A model generated the notes under the pieces. The model was not told where the DNA came from. It made no database searches and saw only the letters and a list, made by a program, of their open reading frames with translations. 32,578 nucleotides of DNA from Methanosaeta sp. PtaB.Bin018 (GTDB taxonomy: Archaea; Halobacteriota; Methanosarcinia; Methanotrichales; Methanotrichaceae), in NCBI GenBank assembly GCA_002067755.1, contig MVQH01000056.1, forward strand, positions 1 through 32,578, in the 5' to 3' direction. Shown one piece after another: positions 1 to 8,539 of this stretch; position 1 is the stretch's first letter; every line of letters starts with the position of its first letter. The position numbers were made by a program, and so were the translations under genes.

Positions 1-102
1 CTGCCTGGAGTAGCCCAAAGCTACCTCCTGGAAGTTACCCCTCCGCTCTTTGGGGTGCTGCTTTGGCATTTTTACCCGGTTTGGATTTATCTTGGTCGAC
101 AT
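1..102 (-). CDS. gltA: Glutamate synthase small-subunit-like oxidoreductase, N-terminal fragment (partial at window edge)
   Basis: Reading the minus strand from the ATG at 102 down to base 1 gives 34 uninterrupted residues. They begin MSTKINPNRVKMPKQHPKER and run on into NFQEVALGYS. This matches the conserved N-terminus of the GltD/NADPH-dependent glutamate synthase small-subunit family, where a PKQ(D/H)PKERxxNFxEVALGY segment precedes the first cysteine cluster. The rest lies outside the window, so the FeS and FAD/NAD(P) domains cannot be checked. The family transfers electrons to or from NAD(P)H, in glutamate synthesis or, for NfnB-type members, in electron bifurcation. Which role applies here is unknown. 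A TATA-like AATATATT at about 168-175 (minus) could be its promoter. Confidence 0.72.
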   Translation of the reverse strand, partial: MSTKINPNRVKMPKQHPKERRGNFQEVALGYSRQ

Positions 103-687
103 TTCATCACACTTCGCTGTGAGGCCGGCGGCCACAGATCAATGGTCCTCTACTGACGGCCATAAGAATATATTATCTTTGGCTTTATCTCATGGAAATT
201 CCTCTGTGGTGAAATCGTGATGCATGGACCTGACCACGGAGACGAGAGAATTAGTGGCCCGCCCATACAAAACAAAGACCAAAAAAGCACCCCTCGGGCA
301 TAGGCCGGAATAAATCCAAGAACAGATGCGCCTCCCCATCTCACATCTGTCCTTTTCGCTTGATGGAGTAAATACATATTTTATCCTACAAGGTTATAAA
401 CTTATCTATTTAGTATGATTAAATAACTAAAGAATATTGAATATTATTATTGGAAGATGTCGTGCTCTACAACTCGAGGATCAGGATGCCGTATGATGCT
501 GATTTAACATAATTTACTTCTTCATACTGATATGCGCCGGAGCTTGTTATTCTGATTGTGTTTGTCAGCACAGAAACGCTAAATAAAAAAATTTTGTCAA
601 TTTTATTAATTAATACCGGAAAAGGATTAAATATTACTAAGTGCAATTTGGATCAGATGTATCTGTATATGTAGATGAGGGATTGAA
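103..687. other. AT-rich intergenic region without a supported gene
   Basis: This 585-base stretch separates two divergent genes. Its right two thirds are strongly AT-rich, with A/T runs around 400-455 and 580-640. It holds the presumed promoters of the leftward gltA-like gene and the rightward secreted protein. A 75-codon minus-strand reading frame at 150-377 has no ribosome site and no recognisable protein character, so I do not call it. I saw no tRNA and no transposase. Confidence 0.6.
627..634 (+). promoter_or_regulatory. Candidate TATA box for the secreted protein gene at 688
   Basis: TTAAATAT preceded by a purine-rich GAAAAGGA, which could act as a BRE. Transcription starting about 25 nt downstream would leave a leader of roughly 28-30 nt carrying the GAGGG ribosome site just before the ATG at 688. 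Confidence 0.4.
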
Positions 688-1698
688 ATGGGACATCTAA
701 CAATCAGAATAGGTTCAGCACTAATTCTGCTTCTGGCAATTATTGGCAGTTCATTGGCTGGAACATGGGACTACAACCCTGGACAAGAGGCTGTGAAGCA
801 CAGGAACGATGTGACAAGCGACGTTACAGGGACAGGGTATGTCATGGAATATGTGAAGGTCAACACCAACAACCTCTCCATGTTGGAGTACAATCATGGG
901 AGCGGCTCCATGGACTTTGCCGATATATTGTATGATGAGCAGAAGACCACATCTAATACAATCTATTGGATAGACTACACCACAGGGGCATGGACAAAGG
1001 GAAATGCAGGGCCAAACAGCGCCATCACTTACACCAGGCAGTATGACAATGTCCAGGCTCCGATAGCCTTCGCCTATGGAACTGGCTATTATGCTGCAAA
1101 TCCAGTGATATACAACTCGCTCATCAAGGACAAGAACGTCGCCAACAGCTACCAAGAGTCTGCATCGATGCATCGGCAGGTTGAGTATGCGCGGGCTTTG
1201 AAGGGCGACATTGCAATCGATATAAACTGCACTGCTCCCACGGCAACTGCCAGCGGCAAGGGGTCGATCAGCATGAAGATCGACGATGAGGTGACCCAGG
1301 GTACTCTGCATGTCGGCGAGTTCTTGGGAATGCCTATGTACAAGGAGAATATGCCAAAATATGGGGCCAGTGGGACCTACAAGAGCAAGAACGGTTATAA
1401 GCAGGGCATAAAGGATCCAATAATCATGATCGATACCGACTACATAGGAGACTTCAGCGTCCAGAAGACAATGAAGATCGATATCGTGAAGTACGGACCC
1501 TCCTGGATGGAAGACTGGCTACCATGCTGCAGCGGAGGATTCTTCGACATTCCTTCCTATAACTTCGACAAGGAGCGCGGCAGCCAGAAGGGCATCTTCG
1601 ACTGCACCTGCCGCAATGAGTCCATCAAGACTTTCAAGCCAGCGTGGAACACCTCAATGGCGCAGTTCCCAACAGCAAAATACCAGTACAAGCCCTGA
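688..1698 (+). CDS. Secreted protein of unknown function
   Basis: 336 residues starting at an ATG with GAGGG 6 nt upstream. Residues 1-24 form a clear signal peptide (hydrophobic run ALILLLAIIGSSLA, likely cut after SLA), so the mature protein acts outside the membrane. The mature part is rich in Tyr, Asn, Ser and Gly, with alternating hydrophobic residues suggesting beta structure. It has four cysteines near the C-terminus (CC near residue 276 and CTC near 308), plausible disulphides. Several NxS/T sequons are present. No domain is recognised. Extracellular proteins of this style are common in Methanosarcinales, but a surface-layer or adhesive role is only a guess. It stands alone, closed by a terminator that overlaps its stop codon. 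Confidence 0.85.
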   Translation: MGHLTIRIGSALILLLAIIGSSLAGTWDYNPGQEAVKHRNDVTSDVTGTGYVMEYVKVNTNNLSMLEYNHGSGSMDFADILYDEQKTTSNTIYWIDYTTGAWTKGNAGPNSAITYTRQYDNVQAPIAFAYGTGYYAANPVIYNSLIKDKNVANSYQESASMHRQVEYARALKGDIAIDINCTAPTATASGKGSISMKIDDEVTQGTLHVGEFLGMPMYKENMPKYGASGTYKSKNGYKQGIKDPIIMIDTDYIGDFSVQKTMKIDIVKYGPSWMEDWLPCCSGGFFDIPSYNFDKERGSQKGIFDCTCRNESIKTFKPAWNTSMAQFPTAKYQYKP

Positions 1699-1722
1699 GC
1701 GTAAATCAGGGCTCATTTTTTT
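1691..1722 (+). terminator. Hairpin plus U-tract terminator of the 688-1698 gene
   Basis: AGCCCTGA (1691-1698) pairs perfectly with TCAGGGCT (1706-1713) across a 7-nt loop. Two bases later comes a run of seven T (1716-1722). The left arm contains the TGA stop codon. This resembles a bacterial intrinsic terminator. Archaeal RNA polymerase needs mainly the U-tract, so termination here is likely. Confidence 0.75.
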
Positions 1723-1763
1723 GGCCATCTGACGCGGGTTTAATAAAATTGGAGGATCTGTTG

Positions 1764-2807
1764 ATGAAAAAATTTGCTTGTTTGTTGCTAGCCACTGCAC
1801 TATGCCTGATGCTGGCGGCGTCATCTGTATCAGCAAAAGAGAAGATAACGATGAAAGACGACCTTGGAAGGGATGTGACATTTGAGTCTCCATGCGAGCG
1901 GGTCGTCTTCACGATGGAGAATGCGCTCAAGACATATTATGCAGTGGGAGACCCCAAGAATCTTGCAGCCCTAAAAGACGATAAGTGGATGAGAAAGCTG
2001 AGCGAGGACATCTTTCCCGTAGTCGATCCAGACTTTGAAAGGAAGCTCACCGTCAACATCACAGGCGACCAGATAAATCTTGAGTCCCTGGCCAAGGCCA
2101 ATCCAGACCTCGTAGTTCTCTGGGCATCCTCGCCCGAGGACCCCAACTTAAAGGCCATAAACGATACCTTGAAAGTGCCAACATTTGCGATTTACGTTAC
2201 CTCCTTGGATGATGTCTTCAGGCAGGTGGATACCATGGGAGAGATATCAGGCAACAAGGAGAGGGCAGCAGAGGTAAAGGAGATCATGCAACGCTATGAG
2301 GATATGACCACAAATGTGACCGACAAGATCCCGGCCAGCGAGAGGCCCAAGGTCTTCTGGATGTGGACTGATGTGTATGGCACTGCGAGCGTCAATAGCG
2401 GCATGAACGATGTGATCGAGAGAGCCGGTGGCGAAAACGTCATGAGCCTCGCTGGCGAAGATGCCCAGAAGATCGAGCACCCAGTAGTCGATCAGGAGAC
2501 GCTGATCAAGCTCAATCCGGACGTCATTTACATGTGGTATAACGAGAACCTGGACCCTGAAGACATCCTCACGGGAGATGATTTCAAGGGCTGGAAGGAC
2601 ATCAACGCCGTAAAGAACAAGAGGGTCTATGAGATAGAGAACCCATACCTGTTCGATGCATTCTCTCCCAGGATGCCTCTGGCCTTGCTGCATATCGCCA
2701 AGGATCTGCATCCAGATAAATTCAAGGACCTGGATATGAACCAGACCATAGATCAATACAACGTAGATATGTGGGGCGTGCATTACCCCAGCATGGCAGT
2801 GGCCTGA
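1764..2807 (+). CDS. ABC transporter substrate-binding protein, iron-chelate/corrinoid (BtuF/FepB) type
   Basis: 347 residues from the ATG at 1764, chosen because GGAGG (1751-1755) sits 8 nt upstream and a clean signal peptide follows (MKKFACLLLATALCLMLAAS, cleavage near SVSA). The mature protein opens with the family hallmark ITMKDDLGRDVTFESPCERVV. It continues with the two-lobed class III binding-protein pattern: ...ESLAKANPDLVVLW..., ...ERAGGENV..., and ...WKDINAVKNKRVYEIE. Such proteins deliver ferric-siderophores, haem, cobalamin or similar chelates to a FecCD permease, here the next gene. The exact ligand cannot be read from sequence. A methanogen's demand for corrinoids makes B12 plausible. 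An upstream extension to 1644 is open but would bury the signal peptide, so I reject it. Confidence 0.9.
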   Translation: MKKFACLLLATALCLMLAASSVSAKEKITMKDDLGRDVTFESPCERVVFTMENALKTYYAVGDPKNLAALKDDKWMRKLSEDIFPVVDPDFERKLTVNITGDQINLESLAKANPDLVVLWASSPEDPNLKAINDTLKVPTFAIYVTSLDDVFRQVDTMGEISGNKERAAEVKEIMQRYEDMTTNVTDKIPASERPKVFWMWTDVYGTASVNSGMNDVIERAGGENVMSLAGEDAQKIEHPVVDQETLIKLNPDVIYMWYNENLDPEDILTGDDFKGWKDINAVKNKRVYEIENPYLFDAFSPRMPLALLHIAKDLHPDKFKDLDMNQTIDQYNVDMWGVHYPSMAVA

Positions 2808-2818
2808 TTTCAAAATTT

Positions 2819-3865
2819 ATGGGACCTTCTGCCAGGGAGAGCTGCTGCATTGCGGATCGGTCCTCATGCAGACCTCTCCTCCATTTGGTTTTTCTTGGCC
2901 TTCCCATCTTTTCGTTCTTCTTTTCGATGTTCATAGGCTCCTTTCAGGTGCCGCCCGCGCAGCTGATGGACCTCATTGCATCCCATCTGTTTGGCTACAG
3001 CACGAGCTATCCTGAGGTCTACAATACTGTGATTTTTCAGGTCCGACTGCCGCGCATCCTCTTGGGCATGATGGTCGGGGCCAGCCTCTCGATATCTGGA
3101 GCGGCATTCCAGGGGGTCTTCAGAAATCCTCTAGTCAGCCCCTACATCCTGGGCCTGTCCTCTGGAGCAGCCTTCGGAGCTGCGCTCTCCTTGGCCTTCC
3201 TGCCTGGCGTGTCGATCCAGTACGCTGCATTCTTCTTCAGCCTGCTGGCCGTTGGCACGACCTATTTTATGGCCACATCTCACAAAAGCACCCCCACAGT
3301 CTCCCTTGTGCTTGCGGGGGTGATCGTCTCGGCGGTGTTCGACTCGCTCCTGGCCATCATTCAGATAGCCGTGAACGAGAAGGCGCTGCAGAGCATTGTC
3401 TACTGGATCATGGGCAGCCTTGGAACAGCCAGCTGGTCCAAAATCTACAGCGCTTTTCCGCTCTTCGCTCTTGGATGCACAGCCATGCTGCTGCTGCGCT
3501 GGAGATTGAATGTGCTCGCCCTGGGAGATGAAGAGGCGCGCTCTGTGGGCTTGAATCCTGAGGTTTATAAATTAATATTCATAATAGCCGCATCGCTTGC
3601 AGCATCCTCGGCTGTGGCTGTTGCGGGCATCATCGGCCTTGTGGGCCTGATAGTGCCTCATATGCTGCGCATGATCTTCGGGCCGGATCACAGGACATTG
3701 ATGCCCCTTGCGCTGACCTTCGGAGGCTCATTCATGGTCCTCGTAGACAACTTCGCGCGCGCAGGCATGGGCTTTGAGGTTCCTGTAGGCGTCATCACTA
3801 CACTGGTGGGAGCGCCCTTCTTCGCCTATCTGCTCCGTAAAGTTCGGTCGGGTGGTTGGGAGTGA
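2819..3865 (+). CDS. FecCD/BtuC-family ABC importer permease
   Basis: 348 residues from the ATG at 2819, 11 nt after the binding-protein stop. An in-frame ATG at 2771 would overlap that gene by 37 nt and add a non-hydrophobic leader, so it is less likely. The protein is almost entirely transmembrane helices. It carries family signatures: RLPRILLGMMVGASLSISGA near residues 75-95, FRNPLVSPYILGLSSGAAFG just after, and the C-terminal VGLIVPHMLRMIFGPDHR loop that contacts the ATPase. Length agrees with the 330-350 residues usual for BtuC/FhuB-half permeases, which work as homodimers. It is the middle gene of the 1764-4686 importer operon and overlaps the ATPase gene by 4 nt. Confidence 0.92.
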   Translation: MGPSARESCCIADRSSCRPLLHLVFLGLPIFSFFFSMFIGSFQVPPAQLMDLIASHLFGYSTSYPEVYNTVIFQVRLPRILLGMMVGASLSISGAAFQGVFRNPLVSPYILGLSSGAAFGAALSLAFLPGVSIQYAAFFFSLLAVGTTYFMATSHKSTPTVSLVLAGVIVSAVFDSLLAIIQIAVNEKALQSIVYWIMGSLGTASWSKIYSAFPLFALGCTAMLLLRWRLNVLALGDEEARSVGLNPEVYKLIFIIAASLAASSAVAVAGIIGLVGLIVPHMLRMIFGPDHRTLMPLALTFGGSFMVLVDNFARAGMGFEVPVGVITTLVGAPFFAYLLRKVRSGGWE

Positions 3866-4686
3866 GCACACAAAGTGCTGCTGGCATAACAGTGGAGGAC
3901 GTCACATTAAGCTATGGAAGCAGCTTGGTTCTTGCGAGCGTAAGCCTTGCTCTGAGGAGGGGAGAGGTCATAACCCTGCTGGGACCCAACGGATGCGGAA
4001 AGACGACTCTTTTAAAGATAATCAACGGCCTGCTTCATCCCAGCAGGGGAAGGGTCTGCATAAACGGCAAGGAGATAACTCGGATGGGGCAGGCGGAACT
4101 GGCCAGGCTCATAGGCTATGTCCCTCAGGCGCAAAGGTCGTCTTTTCCCTTCTCAGTCCTTGATATAGTGCTAACAGGCAGGATGCCACACCTCTCAGTG
4201 CTCGCTCAGCCTGGAGAGGATGATGTGAACAGATCGCTTCGTGCCCTTGAGCTTGTGGGCGTCTCCCATCTGGCATCACGCCCCTACACCCAAATAAGTG
4301 GCGGGGAGCGCCAGTTGGTGATGATCGCCAGGGCACTGGCACAAGAGCCCGGGTATCTCCTTTTGGACGAGCCCACTTCCTACCTGGATTTCAAGAACCA
4401 GATCCATGTGCTCAAGATGATCAGGGGAATTGCTCGCAGCCAGGAGATGACAGTTGTCATGACACTGCACGATCCAAATCATGCATTGATGTTCTCGGAT
4501 GAGATAGTCCTTCTGAGGAAATTGTTCGGGCTTGAAGGGATGGCAGAGAGGCAGGGCCTTCCAAGGAATTTGGTTGCAGTTGGAGATCCCCTTGAGGTGA
4601 TGACGCCAGAGAATATCAAGGATGCTTATGGGGTGGATGTGGAGGTTCTGGAGGTCAAAGGCCGCAGGATACTGCTTCCAGCTTAA
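3862..4686 (+). CDS. ABC importer ATP-binding protein, BtuD/FecE type
   Basis: 274 residues using the GTG at 3862, which overlaps the permease TGA as GTGA, a typical coupled start. A TTG at 3856 is also possible. Visible motifs are Walker A GPNGCGKTT (residues 41-49), a Q-loop at GYVPQAQ, the ABC signature SGGERQ near residue 146, Walker B YLLLDEPTSYLD near 165-175 and the switch His in MTLHDPN. It energises the permease encoded just upstream. The C-terminus (VMTPENIKDAYGVDVEVLEV) is typical of iron-chelate/cobalamin ATPases. Its stop overlaps the stop of the convergent rfcL gene by a few bases, so the two transcription units meet with no spacer. Confidence 0.93.
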   Translation: MSTQSAAGITVEDVTLSYGSSLVLASVSLALRRGEVITLLGPNGCGKTTLLKIINGLLHPSRGRVCINGKEITRMGQAELARLIGYVPQAQRSSFPFSVLDIVLTGRMPHLSVLAQPGEDDVNRSLRALELVGVSHLASRPYTQISGGERQLVMIARALAQEPGYLLLDEPTSYLDFKNQIHVLKMIRGIARSQEMTVVMTLHDPNHALMFSDEIVLLRKLFGLEGMAERQGLPRNLVAVGDPLEVMTPENIKDAYGVDVEVLEVKGRRILLPA

Positions 4687-6155
4687 AAGTCGAACAGCGA
4701 CTTTTGCCTCTTTTTAACTTTTTGTGGCCCACCCCTCCTGCCTCCCTCAGTCTTGACAGGTGATGCCAGCTCCACAGACTCGGGCTTTGCAGCAGGCTCC
4801 GCCGTTTGGATCGTCTCGACCATTGGACTCGCAGATGTTCGCGCAGTAGCGCCCCAGGCCAGCTCGATCTCCTCGATCTCCTCAGCAGACCGGATCCTCA
4901 TCGCCTCCTCGAAGATGCTCTGCACCTTTTTTGTGCTCGGCGTGCTTCCCAGCAGCAGCGCGATCTCCTCTGCCTCAAGTACCAGCTCTGCTGCCAGCGG
5001 GGCTGCGATCCTCTTGTCCTTTAGCAGCAGCCCCACGAAGTCCATCAGCTCAGCCCTGGCAAAGCTTGCAGAGACATGGCAGTGCCCGGCTATCTTCCTG
5101 GCAGCTGAGTCGCGCACGCTGCGAGCTTTTCTGGTCTGGCCCATTCTGCGCCACATGCTCGGAGGCCGGAAGGCCACATAGCCGTGCCTCGGCTTCGCAC
5201 GAGAGGCCTGCACGCCGCCAGTCATGAGGAAGCCTGCATAGCGCCACAGGCCAAAGTTTTGCCTCCTTGCGACGCGCCCAAGGAAGATGTCTGCTCGCGC
5301 CAGGCTCTCGTAGCCATGCCAGAGATCCTCCCCCTGGTATGCCAGCGGCAGGTTCTCATCCACCCAGTTGATAAGATCCTCAGGGCTTTCGTCGAGATCG
5401 TAGGATGCCTGCAGAGCCTCGCGAGCACTGGCGCCCTTGAAGATGATCTCCAGAACCTTGAAGATCGACGACTTCACATCCCTCTCTGCAGTGGCGACGT
5501 CCTCGAGCTTCAGCTCCCTTGAGCCTTCGGCAGCAGCTTGCAGATCGTTTATTGCCGAGCGCATGTCGCCGCCTGCACGCTCGGCTATGAGCATCAGAGC
5601 ATCTGGATCGCAGGCTATACCCTCGGCCCTGCAAATCTCCCTCAGAGCCTGGGCGATTGTGGTTGATCTGACCGATCGAAACTGGATGCCTTTTGCAGCA
5701 TCCCTCAGGGGCTTTTCAATCTCATAGTACTCATTTGCGATCAAGAGAACTGGCTGCGATGTGTCGCGAACGAGCTTCAGCATTGCTGCAGCTCCTCCGC
5801 GGTCTGCAGTGCCGTGCAGGTTATCGGCCTCATCCAGGATGACAAGGCGGCGCTGCCCAGAGAATGTCCGGCTCTGTGATGCAGGGCCTGCAATCTTCTG
5901 GATCGCTCCGGCTGTGCGCGCATCAGAGGCGTTCATCTCGATCCAATCCCAGCCAAATTGGCGCGCCAACGCCAGGGCCGCAGATGTCTTGCCAGTTCCA
6001 GCCGGGCCATAGAGGATCACAGCCCCAGAGATGGGAGCTCCCCGCTCCCAGGAATTTGCCCAGGCGAGCAACTCATCGACTGCCTTGCCGTTTCCAAGGA
6101 CCTCCTTGAGGGATGAGGGACGGTACTTCTCAGTCCACTTCACTGCAGATGCCAT
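4683..6155 (-). CDS. rfcL: Replication factor C large subunit (clamp loader)
   Basis: 490 residues from the ATG at 6155, directly abutting the TAG of the upstream flavin protein gene. The N-terminus WTEKYRPSSLKEVLGN is the RFC box. Walker A GPAGTGKT spans residues 50-57 and Walker B LVILDEAD about 104-111. The archaeal large-subunit C-terminal extension follows. The last residues, QKSLFDF (484-490), are a textbook PIP box for binding PCNA. With small subunits encoded elsewhere it loads the PCNA clamp on primed DNA. A low-complexity Ala/Ser/Lys-rich linker lies at about 440-483. The length is normal for archaeal RFC-L. Confidence 0.96.
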   Translation of the reverse strand: MASAVKWTEKYRPSSLKEVLGNGKAVDELLAWANSWERGAPISGAVILYGPAGTGKTSAALALARQFGWDWIEMNASDARTAGAIQKIAGPASQSRTFSGQRRLVILDEADNLHGTADRGGAAAMLKLVRDTSQPVLLIANEYYEIEKPLRDAAKGIQFRSVRSTTIAQALREICRAEGIACDPDALMLIAERAGGDMRSAINDLQAAAEGSRELKLEDVATAERDVKSSIFKVLEIIFKGASAREALQASYDLDESPEDLINWVDENLPLAYQGEDLWHGYESLARADIFLGRVARRQNFGLWRYAGFLMTGGVQASRAKPRHGYVAFRPPSMWRRMGQTRKARSVRDSAARKIAGHCHVSASFARAELMDFVGLLLKDKRIAAPLAAELVLEAEEIALLLGSTPSTKKVQSIFEEAMRIRSAEEIEEIELAWGATARTSASPMVETIQTAEPAAKPESVELASPVKTEGGRRGGPQKVKKRQKSLFDF

Positions 6156-6584
6156 CTACCACAGTCCTTCTCTTCCAGTGATCTCCTCGATCTCGATCTC
6201 CCAAATGATCAAGGGCATCTTCTCCAGATCTTCGCGTTGGAACTGCTTGCCTCCGTGGCCCTGCATGCCTTTTCCAGTGAATGCATCGAACATCCTCCTC
6301 TTGGCCTCAAGATCGGATGAAAGGCTTGCTTTGCCAAAGACAAGCACGGATGACCAGCGGCTCTTCTCCACACTGTCCACCTCGAAGCAAATTCGCGGGT
6401 TCTTGCTGACGAACTCGAACTTCTTTCCTCGGTCACGCGAATGGAGGTAGATCTTGCCTTGGGAGAAGACGTATGACATTGGAATGACATAAGGCGAATC
6501 GGACATGGACAAGGCTAGCCTGCCGTACCGGCAATTGGACAGCAACTTCGTGCACTCCTCTGTAGATAGCTCCCTGGGCTTCAT
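6156..6584 (-). CDS. Pyridoxamine 5'-phosphate oxidase-like FMN-binding protein (NimA-like)
   Basis: 142 residues from the ATG at 6584. The split-barrel flavin fold is visible: an RELSTEECTKLL start, the CRYGRLALSMSDSPYVIPMSY strand pair, then the conserved IYLHSRDRGKKFEFVSKNPRICFEVD segment whose His and basic residues bind FMN phosphate. It ends at WEIEIEEITGREG. Members include nitroimidazole-resistance NimA and assorted FMN- or F420-dependent reductases. The substrate cannot be predicted. The mRNA is probably leaderless, because GCATTTATC (6609-6617, minus) lies about 28 nt before the ATG and no ribosome site is seen. The stop touches the rfcL start, so rfcL is probably co-transcribed. 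Confidence 0.85.
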   Translation of the reverse strand: MKPRELSTEECTKLLSNCRYGRLALSMSDSPYVIPMSYVFSQGKIYLHSRDRGKKFEFVSKNPRICFEVDSVEKSRWSSVLVFGKASLSSDLEAKRRMFDAFTGKGMQGHGGKQFQREDLEKMPLIIWEIEIEEITGREGLW

Positions 6585-6608
6585 GAAAAGCTCATTCTTT
6601 GCTCAAAA

Positions 6609-6617
6609 GATAAATGC
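6609..6617 (-). promoter_or_regulatory. Candidate TATA box for the flavin protein-rfcL operon
   Basis: GCATTTATC read on the minus strand, centred 28-29 nt upstream of the ATG at 6584. That spacing places the transcription start at or next to the start codon. Confidence 0.45.
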
Positions 6618-6649
6618 CTTGGCCTGCTCCAGGGATGGCTACTGCGGCT

Positions 6650-6895
6650 CTACAGTCCACGAGAAAGAATCGCACCGATGATGAGCAGCACCATCCCTAG
6701 GGCGATCATTGGCACCCCAGGAAAGGTCGTCTCCACCTCGAACTTCGTTGCCCCAGCCTCAGCCCCAATCAGCTTGAAGCTGTGGTTATCCTGGATCTCT
6801 GCGCCTCCGCTCTCCATCACCTGCACCCCAATCAGGCCGATGCCAGTTAAGATTATGAGCACCCCCATCAAAACTGCTATGTTGATCTGTACCAT
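6650..6895 (-). CDS. Small membrane protein of unknown function
   Basis: 81 residues from the ATG at 6895. The start is chosen because AAGGGAG lies 9 nt upstream; a GTG at 6901 would be too close to that site. Two hydrophobic segments (about residues 6-26 and 57-78) flank a roughly 30-residue polar stretch containing [13 protein letters not shown] and [10 protein letters not shown]. The topology is thus a two-helix hairpin, probably with the loop on one face of the membrane. No family is recognised. It lies upstream of the flavin protein gene on the same strand but has its own TATA-like CAAATATAC at about 6926-6934, so it may be monocistronic. Confidence 0.75.
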   Translation of the reverse strand: MVQINIAVLMGVLIILTGIGLIGVQVMESGGAEIQDNHSFKLIGAEAGATKFEVETTFPGVPMIALGMVLLIIGAILSRGL

Positions 6896-7054
6896 CTGCA
6901 CTCACTCCCTTCTAAATTCAATCCAGTATATTTGAAGTTAATAAGGCTCTCTTCTGGTATAAATGTTTCACCTAAAAAATATTATCATTCAGTTACTGCG
7001 ACAGCTGCAAGCCACTCCAAAGCTTTTTACTCTGGTAGCACATCACACATAGGG

Positions 7055-8539
7055 ATGTTCAAAAAGATCCTGATCGCAAACAGGGGAGAGATCGCCATCA
7101 GGGTGATGCGTGCCTGCAGGGAGCTTGGCATCTCCACAGTGGCAGTCTACTCCGAGGCTGACAAGAACGCCCTTTTTGCCAAATACGCAGACGAAGCCGT
7201 CTTTATCGGGCCGTCTCCCTCATCGCAGAGCTATCTGAAGATCGAAAACATCATCAATGCCGCCCGTGAGACAGGTGCCGAGGCGGTCCACCCAGGCTAT
7301 GGCTTCCTCTCGGAGAACACCCACTTTGCATCAGCCTGCGAGGAGAATGGGATCGTCTTCATCGGGCCGCCTTCTCACGCAATTGATGCCATGGGCTCCA
7401 AGATCACAGCCCGCCAGACCATGTTGGCGGCAGGCGTTCCAATCGTTCCCGGAATTGAGGAGGGCATCACCGATCCCGAGGATGCCGCAAAGGTCGCTGA
7501 GGATATCGGCTACCCCATAATCCTCAAGCCCGCGGCCGGAGGCGGCGGAATAGGCATGAAGATCGTGCAAAGCAGCGAGGAGCTGCAGCCTGCCCTGGCC
7601 TCCTCCCAGTCAGTGGCCCGCAATGCCTTCGGGGACGATACCATCTACATTGAAAAATACCTGACTGAGCCCAGACACATCGAGTTCCAGATCCTGGCCG
7701 ACAAGAAGGGCAAGACGGTCTACGTATCAGATCGAGAGTGCTCCATCCAGCGTCGCCACCAGAAGCTCATCGAGGAGTCCCCTTCGCCTGTCATGACTGA
7801 GGAGCTGAGGGAGAGGATGGGCTACATTGCCGTCAAAGCTGCAAAGGCCATCGGCTACGTAAGTGCCGGGACTGTGGAGTTCATGTATTCGCGCGGCGAC
7901 TTCTACTTCTTGGAGATGAACACGCGCCTGCAGGTGGAGCATCCCATCACAGAGATGGTGACAGGCGTGGACCTTGCAAAGGAGCAGATCAGGATCGCTG
8001 CGGGCTATCCCCTGGGATATGACCAGAGCGATATGAGAATTCGCGGCTGGGCCATCGAGTGCAGGATCAACGCGGAAGATCCCTTAAACGACTTTTCTCC
8101 GTCACCGGGCAAGATTAAAAGGTACAGAAGCCCTGGCGGTCCTGGCATAAGGGTAGACAGCGGAGTTTACACCGGCTATGTCATCCCGCCCTATTACGAT
8201 TCCCTGATCTCAAAGCTTGTGGCCCTCGGCAAGGACCGCAATGAGGCCATTGCCAGAATGGAGCGCGCCCTCTACGAGTACATCATCGTGGGCGTGAAGA
8301 CCAACATCGTCTTCCATAAAGCAGTGCTCAGAAACGCAAGGTTCAGAAGCGGCGACATCAACACCCACTTCATCAAGGAAGAGAACATAATTGAATCGGT
8401 CAAGAGCGTCGCGGCTGAGGATTATAAAAAAGGTGCATCCTTAGCCTCTGCCCTGGGAGCTGACTCCAGACAGATCGCTGCCATCTCTGCAGCCGTCGGG
8501 TCCTACCTGAGCCAACAAAAGGCAGGTGAGAAGAGTTAA
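7055..8539 (+). CDS. pycA: Pyruvate carboxylase subunit A (biotin carboxylase)
   Basis: 494 residues from the ATG at 7055. The open frame extends to 6932, but the family N-terminus [20 protein letters not shown] begins exactly here. ATP-grasp signatures follow: [10 protein letters not shown], the glycine-rich [13 protein letters not shown] loop near 160-170, [13 protein letters not shown], and [18 protein letters not shown] near residue 286. It carboxylates the biotin of a partner subunit using ATP and bicarbonate. No biotin-carrier or transcarboxylase domain is attached, as in the two-subunit archaeal pyruvate carboxylase that supplies oxaloacetate for biosynthesis. The pycB partner is not in the window. 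An acetyl-CoA carboxylase role is the main alternative. The biotin ligase gene directly downstream supports a biotin enzyme. Confidence 0.92.
   Translation: MFKKILIANRGEIAIRVMRACRELGISTVAVYSEADKNALFAKYADEAVFIGPSPSSQSYLKIENIINAARETGAEAVHPGYGFLSENTHFASACEENGIVFIGPPSHAIDAMGSKITARQTMLAAGVPIVPGIEEGITDPEDAAKVAEDIGYPIILKPAAGGGGIGMKIVQSSEELQPALASSQSVARNAFGDDTIYIEKYLTEPRHIEFQILADKKGKTVYVSDRECSIQRRHQKLIEESPSPVMTEELRERMGYIAVKAAKAIGYVSAGTVEFMYSRGDFYFLEMNTRLQVEHPITEMVTGVDLAKEQIRIAAGYPLGYDQSDMRIRGWAIECRINAEDPLNDFSPSPGKIKRYRSPGGPGIRVDSGVYTGYVIPPYYDSLISKLVALGKDRNEAIARMERALYEYIIVGVKTNIVFHKAVLRNARFRSGDINTHFIKEENIIESVKSVAAEDYKKGASLASALGADSRQIAAISAAVGSYLSQQKAGEKS

Noticed and set aside
150-377. 75-codon minus-strand frame in the left intergenic region
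   Set aside because: No ribosome site, no recognisable domain, and unlike the codon style of neighbouring genes.
751-1311. 186-codon minus-strand frame
   Set aside because: Lies wholly inside the secreted-protein gene, which has a signal peptide, ribosome site and terminator. It is an antisense shadow.
2247-2813. 188-codon minus-strand frame
   Set aside because: Antisense to the well-supported substrate-binding protein gene.
6932-7054. N-terminal extension of pycA
   Set aside because: The biotin carboxylase N-terminus starts at the ATG at 7055. The extension lies in the divergent promoter region.
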